Assembly: GCA_002320455.1 (NCBI GenBank)
Contig: DCKU01000187.1
Span: 1 to 27,675 of the forward strand
DNA length: 27,675 nt
Source of the DNA: Salinisphaera sp. UBA1666
GTDB lineage: Bacteria; Pseudomonadota; Gammaproteobacteria; Nevskiales; Salinisphaeraceae
Direction: 5' to 3'
Shown here: in pieces, positions 7,353 through 13,835 of the stretch
Layout of the letters: every line of letters starts with the position of its first letter
Numbering within the stretch: position 1 is the stretch's first letter
Made by a program: the position numbers and the translations under genes
Notes under the pieces: generated by a model
What the model saw: the letters and a program-made list of their open reading frames with translations, nothing else
Database searches by the model: none
Told to the model about the DNA's origin: nothing

Positions 7353-7760
7353 TTAAAAAGCCTGGGCCGCCACCTCGGCGACGCTTTGGTCCTGGTCCCC
7401 GCTACCGCTTACGCCGACCGCGCCCACCACGCGATCTTCGCTTTGCAACGGCACGCCGCCGGCAAACGTCATGACGCGGCCGTGGTTGGACATCTGGATG
7501 CCGAAAAACTGCTCGCCCGGCTGCGCGTTCGCCCCCAGATCCTTGGTCGACAGATCGAAGGCGCGGCTGGTAAACGCCTTGTTGATGGCAATATCGACAC
7601 TGCCGATCCAGGCGCCGTCCATGCGCGCATGGGCGACTAAGTTGCCGCCGGCGTCGACCACTGCGATATTTTCCGGCTGGCCGATCTCCTGGGATTTTTC
7701 GATGCCGGCGGCGGTGACCCGCTGGGCGTCTTCCAGCGAAACGCTGTTGGGTTAGTACAT
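7353..7760 (-). pseudogene. GlcG/HbpS-like heme-binding domain protein with stop at codon 3
   Basis: The frame encodes a GlcG/HbpS (DUF336-type) domain of about 135 residues: SLEDAQRVTAAGIEKSQEIG, IAVVDAGGNLVAHARMDGA, SVDIAINKAFTSRAF, and GGVPLQSEDRVVGAVGVSG. These proteins bind heme or act in stress sensing, and some are secreted. A strong ribosome binding site (CGGAGGAA) precedes an ATG at 7758-7760, but the codons run ATG TAC TAA CCC AAC. A stop therefore sits at codon 3 (7752-7754) while the rest of the frame stays intact. Either the gene was recently killed, a downstream non-ATG start is used (GTG at 7659-7661 would cut into the domain), or there is a sequence error. Confidence 0.8.
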
Positions 7761-7798
7761 GACAATTCCTCCGATTGGATAAGCGGGATTGGCGATCG

Positions 7799-8365
7799 CT
7801 AACCGGTGGCCGACGCGCGATGCTTGCCTTCGGCGAATTCCTCGACCATCTTGGCGTTGAACGCCGGGATATCGTCGGGGCTGCGGCTGGTAACCAGACC
7901 CTGGTCGACGACCACTTCTTCGTCCACCCAGTTCGCGCCGGCGTTTTTCAGATCGGTCTGCAGCGTGTGAAATGAGGTCATGCGCTTGCCGGCGACCTGC
8001 TGGGCGTCGATCAGCGTCCAGGGCGCATGGCAGATCGCGGCGACCGGCTTGCCGGCTTCAAAGAACGCACGCACGAACGCCAGCGCGGATTCGTCGCGGC
8101 GCAGGCTGTCCGGATTCATCACGCCGCCGGGCAGCAATAGGGCGTCATAATCGCCCGCATCGGCGCTGTCCAGCGTCACGTCGACGTCAACGCTGTCGCC
8201 CCAATCGGTGAATTTCCAGCCCTTGATGGACCCGTCCTTGGGCGCGACCACCACGGTCTCGGCGCCGGCGTCGGCCAGCGCCTGGCGCGGTTCGGTCAGC
8301 TCGACCTGTTCAAAGCCGTCGGTGGCCAGTATCGCGATTTTTCTGCCGTTGAGTTCGTCGGGCAT
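7799..8365 (-). CDS. DJ-1/PfpI family protein (YhbO/PfpI-like)
   Basis: The 188-residue product belongs to the PfpI/YhbO branch of the DJ-1 superfamily, proteins linked to glyoxal and oxidative stress protection (deglycase or glyoxalase activity is debated). Motifs are ILATDGFEQVELTEP with the conserved Glu near residue 20, the strand-loop DALLLPGGVMNPD, and the nucleophilic elbow AAICHAPWTLIDA with Cys near residue 111 followed by His. It has full family length. The ATG at 8363-8365 follows AGGAG. Upstream, the MITE-like element separates it from the DsbA-like gene, so it may be partly uncoupled from the upstream promoter. It is distinct from the Hsp31-like gene at 5040-5753. Confidence 0.92.
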   Translation of the reverse strand: MPDELNGRKIAILATDGFEQVELTEPRQALADAGAETVVVAPKDGSIKGWKFTDWGDSVDVDVTLDSADAGDYDALLLPGGVMNPDSLRRDESALAFVRAFFEAGKPVAAICHAPWTLIDAQQVAGKRMTSFHTLQTDLKNAGANWVDEEVVVDQGLVTSRSPDDIPAFNAKMVEEFAEGKHRASATG

Positions 8366-8413
8366 CGTATTGCTCCTGATTGAATATCGAAGTTTCCCCG
8401 TGCCAAGGGTTTA

Positions 8414-8680
8414 GAGCCTGTTCATGATCCCCACGACGCCGCGCCGGCGGCCATTTTTTCGCAAGACAAGGCGCAGCGAGCGTCGTGTAGCCCAGCTACA
8501 TGAGCGAGCTGCAACGCCGTATTGCGGAAAAATGGCCACCGGCCCTTCGGGTTGCGGCCCAAAATCGCGCCATCCGGTGTTGCAGGGCTTGACCGCAGAG
8601 TGACTGCGGCCGGCGCCCTGCGCCTTGGCTGACACGATTTTGGGCTGCAACGCGGTGCCGTGGGGATCATGAACAGGCTC
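8414..8680. mobile_element. MITE-like foldback element
   Basis: A 267 bp non-coding element is bounded by perfect 22 bp inverted repeats (8414-8435 and 8659-8680), beginning GAGCCTGTTCATGATCCCC. Inside are two further long imperfect inverted repeats: 8449-8464 with 8522-8537 (GGCCATTTTTTCGCAA, one mismatch) and 8551-8567 with 8635-8651 (around GCCCAAAATCG, one mismatch). The first encloses a small TGTAGC/GCTACA hairpin. The whole can fold into a branched cruciform. No transposase is present and no clear target duplication was seen. Its right end supplies the last codons and stop of the DsbA-like gene. Confidence 0.75.
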
Positions 8681-9203
8681 CGCCTGCCTTTGTTATGGCC
8701 TGCGACAACGTATCGAAGTCGAAGTCGCCATCGTGGCGTACGCCGTTGATGAAAAATGATGGCGTGCCGTTGGCGCCGGCGCGCATGCCGCCCCGTAGAT
8801 CGGCCTGCACGCGCCTGCTATACACACCGTCGTCGAGCTCCTGGGCAAACCGTGCGCTATCCAGGTCCAGATCCTCGGCGTAGCGCTTGAGGTCGTCATC
8901 TTCCAGCGCCCGTTGATTTTTGAACAGGGTGGCGTGCATCGCCCAGAATTGGTCCTGCGCGCCGGCGGCTTCCGCGGCCTGGGCGGCCTGCGCGGCGTGC
9001 GGGTGTACCTTGTTTAGCGGCAGGTGGCGAAAGGCGAAGCGCAAGTCATCGCCGTAGTCTCGTCTTAGCCGCTCGACGATCGGATAGGCTTGGCCGCAGA
9101 CGGGGCACTCGAAGTCGCCGTATTCGATCAGGGTGACCGGGGCGTCATCGGGGCCTTGGGTATGATCGGTTTCGTCGATCGGGGTGAGGGATGAAGCGTT
9201 CAT
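8667..9203 (-). CDS. DsbA-like thioredoxin-fold protein (CPVC motif)
   Basis: The 178-residue product has the DsbA/Thioredoxin_4 layout: YGDFECPVCGQAYPIVERL with the CxxC redox pair near residues 34-37, an inserted helical domain (FRHLPLNKVHPHAAQAAQAA...FWAMHATLF), and NGTPSFFINGVRHDGDF carrying the cis-proline Thr-Pro. There is no signal peptide, so it should act in the cytoplasm as a reductase or a partner of the peroxiredoxin. Its ATG overlaps the peroxiredoxin stop as ATGA (translational coupling) and follows AGGAGG. The same domain is fused to NhaA at 14766-16592 (FRHLPNTRLHPDAQRAA). The C-terminal residues ACS and the stop lie inside the MITE end, so the natural tail was probably altered. 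Confidence 0.9.
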   Translation of the reverse strand: MNASSLTPIDETDHTQGPDDAPVTLIEYGDFECPVCGQAYPIVERLRRDYGDDLRFAFRHLPLNKVHPHAAQAAQAAEAAGAQDQFWAMHATLFKNQRALEDDDLKRYAEDLDLDSARFAQELDDGVYSRRVQADLRGGMRAGANGTPSFFINGVRHDGDFDFDTLSQAITKAGGACS

Positions 9204-9718
9204 CGGGTGGCCTCCTGTTCATCCAAGTCTTCGAGCGCGGCCAGGATGCCGTCGGCGCCGGGATCGACATCGATGGGCGAGACGTAGCTCCAGCGGATGA
9301 CGCCGTCGCCGTCGATGACGAACAGCGCGCGCTCGGTTACGCCGTCGTCTTCTCGGTAAACACCGTAGGCCCGGGCGACCGCGCCTTTGGGCTCGAAATC
9401 GGCCAGCAGATCGAATTCCAGATTCTGGTCCTCGGCGAACGCCTTGTGGCACCAGGCACCATCGACCGAGATGCCCAGCAAGCGCGCGTCGAAGCGTTGG
9501 AATTCCTCCAGGATCTCGTTGTACAGTGCCAGTTGGCCGCCGCATACCGGGCTCCAGTCGGCCGGGTAGAACACCAGTACCACCGGCTGACCGCGCAAAT
9601 CGCCCAGCGACAGCGACTCGTCGGGCGATCGGGCCAAGGTGAACTCGGGCGCCGGGCTACCGGGGGTCAGCGCCGGCTTGGCGCCCGGCGGCGCTTGCGT
9701 TGGCTGACTCGTACGCAT
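9200..9718 (-). CDS. peroxiredoxin (AhpC/TSA family)
   Basis: The 172-residue cytoplasmic thiol peroxidase would reduce H2O2, organic peroxides or hypohalous acids. PAPEFTLARSPDESLSLGDL leads to the active site VLVFYPADWSPVCGGQLALY, with the peroxidatic Cys in P-V-C where most relatives have TPVCT. DARLLGISVDGAWCHKAFAE contains a second Cys. RALFVIDGDGVIRWSYVSP follows. The first 20 or so residues are a Pro/Ala-rich extension. Its stop overlaps the start of the DsbA-like gene by ATGA, so that protein is the most likely electron donor. This pairing is inferred from coupling and not proven. Confidence 0.92.
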   Translation of the reverse strand: MRTSQPTQAPPGAKPALTPGSPAPEFTLARSPDESLSLGDLRGQPVVLVFYPADWSPVCGGQLALYNEILEEFQRFDARLLGISVDGAWCHKAFAEDQNLEFDLLADFEPKGAVARAYGVYREDDGVTERALFVIDGDGVIRWSYVSPIDVDPGADGILAALEDLDEQEATR

Positions 9719-9751
9719 TGGGTCGGTCTTCTGAAAACCGGTGCGTGCGGG

Positions 9752-10045
9752 CTATTTCACCGCCAGCACATCGACCTTGTGGATTGCCGGCTGCTCGGCA
9801 AACAGCTCCGGGGCTTGGTTCGTCAGCGCCTTGGCGACCTCGCCGGACAGATGGGCATTGCGGCCGGACTCGTCGTCAAACGTGTCGAAGATGCCGTAAG
9901 ACGACGGCCCCAGCTTGATCGCGTACCAGGTCCGGGTACCGGGCTCGCTTTCGACCAGCGCCTTCGCGCTATTGAGAAAAGCCTCGACGTCGTCCTCTTT
10001 GCCGGGTTGGGCTTGCAGCTCGACCCAGAGTGCTTTGCTGATCAT
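9752..10045 (-). CDS. ABM-domain monooxygenase-like protein
   Basis: A 97-residue protein consisting of one ABM ferredoxin-like domain: ALWVELQAQPGKEDDVEAFL, ALVESEPGTRTWYAIKLGPS, and YGIFDTFDDESGRNAHLSGE. Relatives are cytoplasmic dimers that oxidise quinols or act on small reactive metabolites. The specific substrate is unknown. The ATG at 10043-10045 has only a weak ribosome binding site (GGGAC). It follows the zinc alcohol dehydrogenase after a gap containing a strong hairpin, and it precedes the peroxiredoxin by 33 bp. Confidence 0.85.
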   Translation of the reverse strand: MISKALWVELQAQPGKEDDVEAFLNSAKALVESEPGTRTWYAIKLGPSSYGIFDTFDDESGRNAHLSGEVAKALTNQAPELFAEQPAIHKVDVLAVK

Positions 10046-10072
10046 ATTGCTTGTCCCATACCGTCGTTTTGT

Positions 10073-10106
10073 CAGGCCGGGCGGTTACAAAAACCGACCC
10101 GGCCTG
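10073..10106 (-). terminator. strong stem-loop between the zinc alcohol dehydrogenase and ABM genes
   Basis: CAGGCCGGG pairs perfectly with CCCGGCCTG, and the inner GGTT pairs with AACC, leaving a small loop. On the transcribed minus strand the stem follows the dehydrogenase stop codon. No U-run follows it. It may reduce readthrough or protect the upstream mRNA end, making the dehydrogenase the best expressed gene of the row. Confidence 0.5.
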
Positions 10107-10127
10107 AGTGTATTAGCGGGCGCCCGA

Positions 10128-11273
10128 TCAGGCAGCCGGCTTGAGCAGAATTTTGGTATACCCGGGTTCGTGGGCGTCGAAACGGCGATAGCCCTCGGGC
10201 GCGTCGGCCAGTGCCATCTCGTGCGAGATAATGAACGATGGCTTGGCCACGTCGCGGTGGATGAGATCGCGAAGCTGGCGGTTATAGCGTTTGACGTTGG
10301 CCTGACCGCAGCCCATTTTCTGGCCCTTGAACCAGAACTTGCCCATATCGAACGCAATTCGACCCTGGCGATGCATTTCGCTGTCGGCGCCAGGGTCGTG
10401 TGGCAGGAAAATGCCCACGGTTCCGATCTTGCCGGTAAAGCGAACGCTGGCCACGAGGTTGTTCAAGGTTAGATTGGGCTGTTCTTGGCCGTGGTGGTTG
10501 CAGCATTGATAGCCCACGCACTCGCAGCCCTTGTCTGCACCCAGGCCGTTAGTGAGCTCGAGTATCTGGTTGACGCTGTCGCCTTTGGAGTCATCGATGG
10601 GGATCGCACCCATCTGCTTGGCAAGCTTCAGCCGATCGGGTTCGCGATCGACGAGCATGACCAGCGATGCGCTTTTCAGAATCGCCGAATAGGCGGCCAT
10701 CAGCCCGACCGCGCCGCCGCCGTAAATCACTACCGATTCGCCCGGCTGTAAATCGGCCATTTCGGTGGCGTGCCAGCCGGTGGGGAAGACATCGGAGACC
10801 AGCGCGTAGTCGTTTTGTTTTTCGCTCGCATCCTCGGGCAGACGCAGGCAGTTGAAGTCGGCGAACGGTACGCGCAGATATTCGGCCTGACCGCCGGCGA
10901 ACGGCCCCATGCCCGCGAAGCCGTAGGCCGCGCCGGCCATGTTTGGGTCTGGGTGTACGGTCAGACAAAACGCGGTGTTGCCCGCCTCGCAGTTCCGGCA
11001 GAACCCGCAACCGATATTGAACGGTAGCGAGACATGGTCGCCGACACGTATGCGCTCGACGCCGCCGCCGACCTCCACGACTTCACCCATGTTCTCGTGG
11101 CCGATCACGCTGCCGGTTTGCAGATCCGTGCGGCCTTCATACATATGCAGATCGGAGCCGCAGATATTGGTGGTGGTGATCTTGACGACGACATCGGTGG
11201 GGCGTTCGATCTTGGCGTCGGGTACTTCCTCGACGGCCACTTCCTTCGGGCCTTTATAGACGACTGCTTTCAT
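10128..11273 (-). CDS. zinc-dependent alcohol/formaldehyde dehydrogenase (glutathione-independent FDH-like)
   Basis: The 381-residue product is a zinc-dependent medium-chain dehydrogenase of the glutathione-independent formaldehyde dehydrogenase branch (compare the 399-residue P. putida enzyme). Catalytic zinc ligands lie in NICGSDLHMYEGR (Cys near 38) and IGHENMGEV (His/Glu near 59). Structural zinc cysteines lie in GCGFCRNCEAGNTAFC. The Rossmann motif is VVIYGGGAVGLMAAYSA. The long insert CVGYQCCNHHGQEQPNLTLN and the FWFKGQKMGCGQANVKRYN stretch are typical of this branch. The ATG at 11271-11273 is preceded by GAGGAG. It heads the long minus-strand gene row and has the tandem dyads and a TATAAT upstream. 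The exact aldehyde or alcohol is uncertain. Confidence 0.92.
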   Translation of the reverse strand: MKAVVYKGPKEVAVEEVPDAKIERPTDVVVKITTTNICGSDLHMYEGRTDLQTGSVIGHENMGEVVEVGGGVERIRVGDHVSLPFNIGCGFCRNCEAGNTAFCLTVHPDPNMAGAAYGFAGMGPFAGGQAEYLRVPFADFNCLRLPEDASEKQNDYALVSDVFPTGWHATEMADLQPGESVVIYGGGAVGLMAAYSAILKSASLVMLVDREPDRLKLAKQMGAIPIDDSKGDSVNQILELTNGLGADKGCECVGYQCCNHHGQEQPNLTLNNLVASVRFTGKIGTVGIFLPHDPGADSEMHRQGRIAFDMGKFWFKGQKMGCGQANVKRYNRQLRDLIHRDVAKPSFIISHEMALADAPEGYRRFDAHEPGYTKILLKPAA

Positions 11274-11320
11274 GACGTGTGCTCCTCGCTTGCATGTTCG
11301 CAACCCCATCCGAAGCCGGA

Positions 11321-11329
11321 GGGGGGGGG
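11321..11329. repeat. G9 homopolymer in the leader of the zinc alcohol dehydrogenase
   Basis: Nine consecutive G lie between the candidate promoter and the start codon of the first gene of the row. Such tracts are prone to slippage, but this one is untranslated, so any effect would be on RNA structure or promoter-to-start distance. Confidence 0.9.
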
Positions 11330-11374
11330 TGTCGAATACATGACCGTACCAGACTCGCGCTAACGCGTCATGAA

Positions 11375-11403
11375 ATTATATAAGGCTCTGTTTTTAGGAG
11401 AAT
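11375..11403 (-). promoter_or_regulatory. candidate sigma-70 promoter for the defence gene row
   Basis: On the minus strand a perfect TATAAT lies at 11375-11380, about 100 bases upstream of the first start codon. The matching -35 region (ATTCTC or TTCTCC, 16-17 bases away) is poor, so an activator would probably be needed. The tandem dyads begin about 80 bases upstream of the -10 box. Confidence 0.4.
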
Positions 11404-11460
11404 AACCGGATCACCGATCGTTGGTTTTGGTTTGCAAATAAGATCGTATGGGTGCCGAAA

Positions 11461-11496
11461 TGCCGACTATTCGGCAGAGATGCCGACTATTCGTCA
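11461..11496. promoter_or_regulatory. tandem 16 bp dyad operator (20 bp period)
   Basis: TGCCGACTATTCGGCA (11461-11476) is a perfect 6-4-6 inverted repeat. It is followed after GAGA by TGCCGACTATTCGTCA (11481-11496), the same dyad with one change. The centre-to-centre spacing of 20 bp is close to two helical turns, so two dimers would bind on one face of the DNA. A further half site, TGCCGA, lies at 11453-11458. Position upstream of the gene row and geometry fit an upstream activating sequence for the sigma-54 activator encoded at 12296-13831, though the binder is not shown. Confidence 0.6.
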
Positions 11497-11755
11497 GTCA
11501 CGATCAACCGCGACGCATTGCGTTGATTCACCAATCCCCTGCGGCTTCGCCTCGAGCAGCTCAACGACGGGTGTTGCAAAGGCGACAGGCGTGCACTCAG
11601 TCTTTTGGACGGCCAAGCGGTTGCATACCGTGCGGTCTAAAGACATTTTTGATTATGTTTCAAGCACAGTCGGGTCATGTTGCGGTCAGCCGGTTGTTCG
11701 AAAGCTGATACAGCATCGTCTTCGATCCGGCTTAGGGTTTCGCGCTGATGCGCGA

Positions 11756-11789
11756 GAGACTTATATTTGCTTGCCTAAATATAAGTCTC
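11756..11789. repeat. 13 bp perfect inverted repeat
   Basis: GAGACTTATATTT and AAATATAAGTCTC flank an 8-base loop (GCTTGCCT). The AT-rich arms stand out in GC-rich surroundings. It could be a protein-binding dyad or an RNA hairpin; no U-tract supports a terminator. Confidence 0.85.
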
Positions 11790-11955
11790 CAACACAAAGG
11801 GCACCCTGCACTGCGTCGATGCTTCGCATCGATTCCTTGCGCTGCTCGCCAGCAAGAGAACAGCCGGAAACTCGCCGCGCTACGCGCGACTCAGACATCC
11901 GGCTGTTTGATCCTTTCCTGGCTGCTCAGCGCAGCGCCAAGGGGGTGAATACAGG

Positions 11956-11988
11956 CCAATACAGACAAGGCCGCGGCCTCTGTATTGG
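11956..11988. repeat. 10 bp perfect inverted repeat with palindromic core
   Basis: CCAATACAGA and TCTGTATTGG flank a core that itself contains the palindrome GGCCGCGGCC. Confidence 0.85.
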
Positions 11989-12166
11989 GTCCCGTGTCGA
12001 GCGGCGAGAAGCGCAGCACCGAAGGGTGTCCGATGCACAGCATCGGTGCGGCCAGCATGTCTGAGTGCCGCCAAAGCGGCGCGAGTTCTGGCCGCATCCC
12101 TTCGGTGCGAGCATCGCAGTGGACCGGCGCAGCCGGCGCGTAACGCGGGTGTCCTTTTCTTTGCTT

Positions 12167-12194
12167 CCTTTCGTTTGGACGAGCAAACGAAAGG
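12167..12194. repeat. 11 bp perfect inverted repeat
   Basis: CCTTTCGTTTG and CAAACGAAAGG flank the loop GACGAG. With the preceding TTTTCTTTGCTT stretch this is the most recognisable part of the dispersed repeat. Confidence 0.85.
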
Positions 12195-12197
12195 GAG

Positions 12198-12213
12198 TCG
12201 CGCAACAGCGCGA
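12198..12213. repeat. 6 bp perfect hairpin
   Basis: TCGCGC and GCGCGA flank AACA. It lies directly next to the 11 bp hairpin and about 80 bases past the stop codon of the sigma-54 activator gene (transcribed leftwards). Confidence 0.7.
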
Positions 12214-12295
12214 AACCTCAGTTTCGTCTATGTCGAAATGAACACGGATCCGATCTCTATCAGGCTCTTGTTTGTTCAACCTGTAGCCGGTCGCT

Positions 12296-13831
12296 CTATA
12301 CCCAGTTTGGCATCCGGTATTGCAGCGTCGTGCGTTTCATCTCTAGACGCGCGGCGGCGCCTTGCGGGCCACCGACTGTCCAGTTACAGGCTTGCAACGC
12401 AGCCACGATATGGTCGTGTTCCACGTCTTTCAGAGATCTGTTCTTGCGCCCATCTGTCGGTGATTCGGGCGGGTGTTCTGGCCTGGAAGGTAGCTGGCCG
12501 AGTTCGGTCAGCGGTGCGTTGAGCTGCGCCCCCGACGACAGGATCACGCTGCGCTCGATGAAATTCTCCAGCTCACGAATATTGCCGGGCCAGGCGTAGG
12601 CACACAGAGCGCGCATGGTCACGGCGGTAATCCGCTCGACGGGTTTGTCGAATTTGCGGGCGTAGACACCGGTGAAATGCTCGACCAGTGCTGGGATATC
12701 GTCGCTGCGCTCACGCAGCGCCGGCACACGGATCGGGAATACATTGAGCCGATAGTACAGGTCCTCGCGAAAGGCGCGGGCGGCCACCATCCGCGCGAGA
12801 TCCCGATTGGATGCGGTCACCAGCCGGACATCCACGCGCTGGGTATGGGTACTGCCCAGGCGCTCGAACTCGCCTTCCTGGAGCACGCGCAGCAACTTGG
12901 CCTGGAGTTCCAGCGGGATATCGCCGACTTCGTCCAGAAAGAGCGTGCCGCCATCGGCGAGTTCGAAGCGACCCACGCGCTGGGCTACTGCGCCGGTGAA
13001 CGCGCCTTTTTCGTGGCCGAACAGTTCGGCTTCCAGCAACCCGGTCGGGATCGCCGCGCAGTTGAGTTTGACGAAGGCCTCGTCGTCGCGGCCGCTGCCG
13101 GCATGTACCGCGCGCGCGACGAGTTCCTTGCCGGTGCCGGTCTCGCCTTCGATCAGCACACAGGCGGATGTCGGCGCGACCTGCTCGACATGGGCGAGCA
13201 CGCCGGCGAGCGCCGTACTCTCACCGATAATATCGCCGTGGCACCTTTCGTCGTCGAGTTGCTCACGCAGGTAGATGTTGCGTGCGACCGGCGTGTCGCG
13301 GCGGCGCTCACTGGCCTCGGCGCGCTTTCGCGCCGCGACCACCTCGGCGTGTTGCAGTTCGACTGCGGCCTGATTGGTCGCGACCCGCAGCAGTAGTCGC
13401 TCGGTGTCGCGGGGGAAATCCGTATTGCGCGAGGCCACGACAAGACGCGTCGCATGACCCAGCGGCAGCCGTGCCAGCGCCAGATCGCCTTCGTCCAACG
13501 GATGCGCGATAGTCGCCTGGGTTTGCGTAGACTCGCCGGTCAGCCAGACATCGAGTCCTTTGGCCAGCCGCGCCGCCTGACGGCGATAACGCCTGGCCGT
13601 CGCGAGACGATAGACATCGACCGGCTTGGCCCCATCGGCCGGGGTAAGACGCGCGTAGGCCAACTCCAAAGGCATCAGGCGCATGAGCGCATCGAGCAAT
13701 ATGGCGAGCACGCGCTCGGGGCTTTGGTTTTGCCAAACCGAGGGCAGCGCGAGCACGCCGAGCAGGTCGCTGAGACGACTTTGCAGCCGTTGGACTTCGG
13801 TCGCGGATTCGTCGCGTCCGAATGCGGTCAC
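12296..13831 (-). CDS. sigma-54-dependent transcriptional activator (NtrC/NorR-type) with GAF-like sensor
   Basis: The product of about 511 residues has a GAF-like N-terminal sensory region (VLAILLDALMRLMPLELAYA ... LLLRVATNQAAVELQ), a short linker and a full AAA+ domain. It shows Walker A GETGTGKE, the sigma-54 contact loop GHEKGAFTGA, Walker B GGTLFLDEVGD and the arginine-finger region FREDLYYRLNVFP. The C-terminus has a Fis-type helix-turn-helix, VGGPQGAAARLEMKRTTLQY, ending slightly early (RMPNWV). I chose the GTG at 13829-13831, four bases after the MEDS stop, since upstream codons overlap that gene; its ribosome binding site is crowded. No phosphoacceptor receiver domain is present, so the signal should come through the GAF region or the MEDS partner. 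Confidence 0.88.
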   Translation of the reverse strand: MTAFGRDESATEVQRLQSRLSDLLGVLALPSVWQNQSPERVLAILLDALMRLMPLELAYARLTPADGAKPVDVYRLATARRYRRQAARLAKGLDVWLTGESTQTQATIAHPLDEGDLALARLPLGHATRLVVASRNTDFPRDTERLLLRVATNQAAVELQHAEVVAARKRAEASERRRDTPVARNIYLREQLDDERCHGDIIGESTALAGVLAHVEQVAPTSACVLIEGETGTGKELVARAVHAGSGRDDEAFVKLNCAAIPTGLLEAELFGHEKGAFTGAVAQRVGRFELADGGTLFLDEVGDIPLELQAKLLRVLQEGEFERLGSTHTQRVDVRLVTASNRDLARMVAARAFREDLYYRLNVFPIRVPALRERSDDIPALVEHFTGVYARKFDKPVERITAVTMRALCAYAWPGNIRELENFIERSVILSSGAQLNAPLTELGQLPSRPEHPPESPTDGRKNRSLKDVEHDHIVAALQACNWTVGGPQGAAARLEMKRTTLQYRMPNWV

Positions 13832-13835
13832 CGCC

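Larger units (their letters stand above)
11497..12295. other. hairpin-dense non-coding region
   Basis: I see no credible gene in these 800 bases; open frames have no family features. Instead there is a series of perfect inverted repeats, four of which are listed separately. Others are TCGATGC/GCATCGA (11816-11832), AACAGCCGGA/TCCGGCTGTT (11859-11868 with 11898-11907), GCACCGAAGGG with CCCTTCGGTGC (12016-12026 and 12098-12108), CCGATGC/GCATCGG (12030-12046) and GCCGC/GCGGC (12067-12080). A minus-strand translation beginning MRDSLSFARPNERKQRKGHP reflects the hairpin arms. It resembles dispersed non-coding repeats I recall in other proteobacteria. The region separates the regulator genes from the operon they may control. 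Confidence 0.7.

Noticed and set aside
11292..11305. GG-N10-GC pattern (GGTTGCGAACATGC on the minus strand) as a sigma-54 promoter for the zinc alcohol dehydrogenase
   Set aside because: Transcription would start inside the ribosome binding site about 10 bases from the ATG, and the -24 box (GGTTGC) is a poor match to TGGCAC. If the activator drives this operon, its -24/-12 promoter is not visible here.
11891..12205. Open frame on the minus strand encoding 104 residues (MRDSLSFARPNERKQRKGHP...)
   Set aside because: It is built from hairpin arms, has no ribosome binding site or domain, and resembles spurious frames I recall from dispersed non-coding repeats in other genomes.
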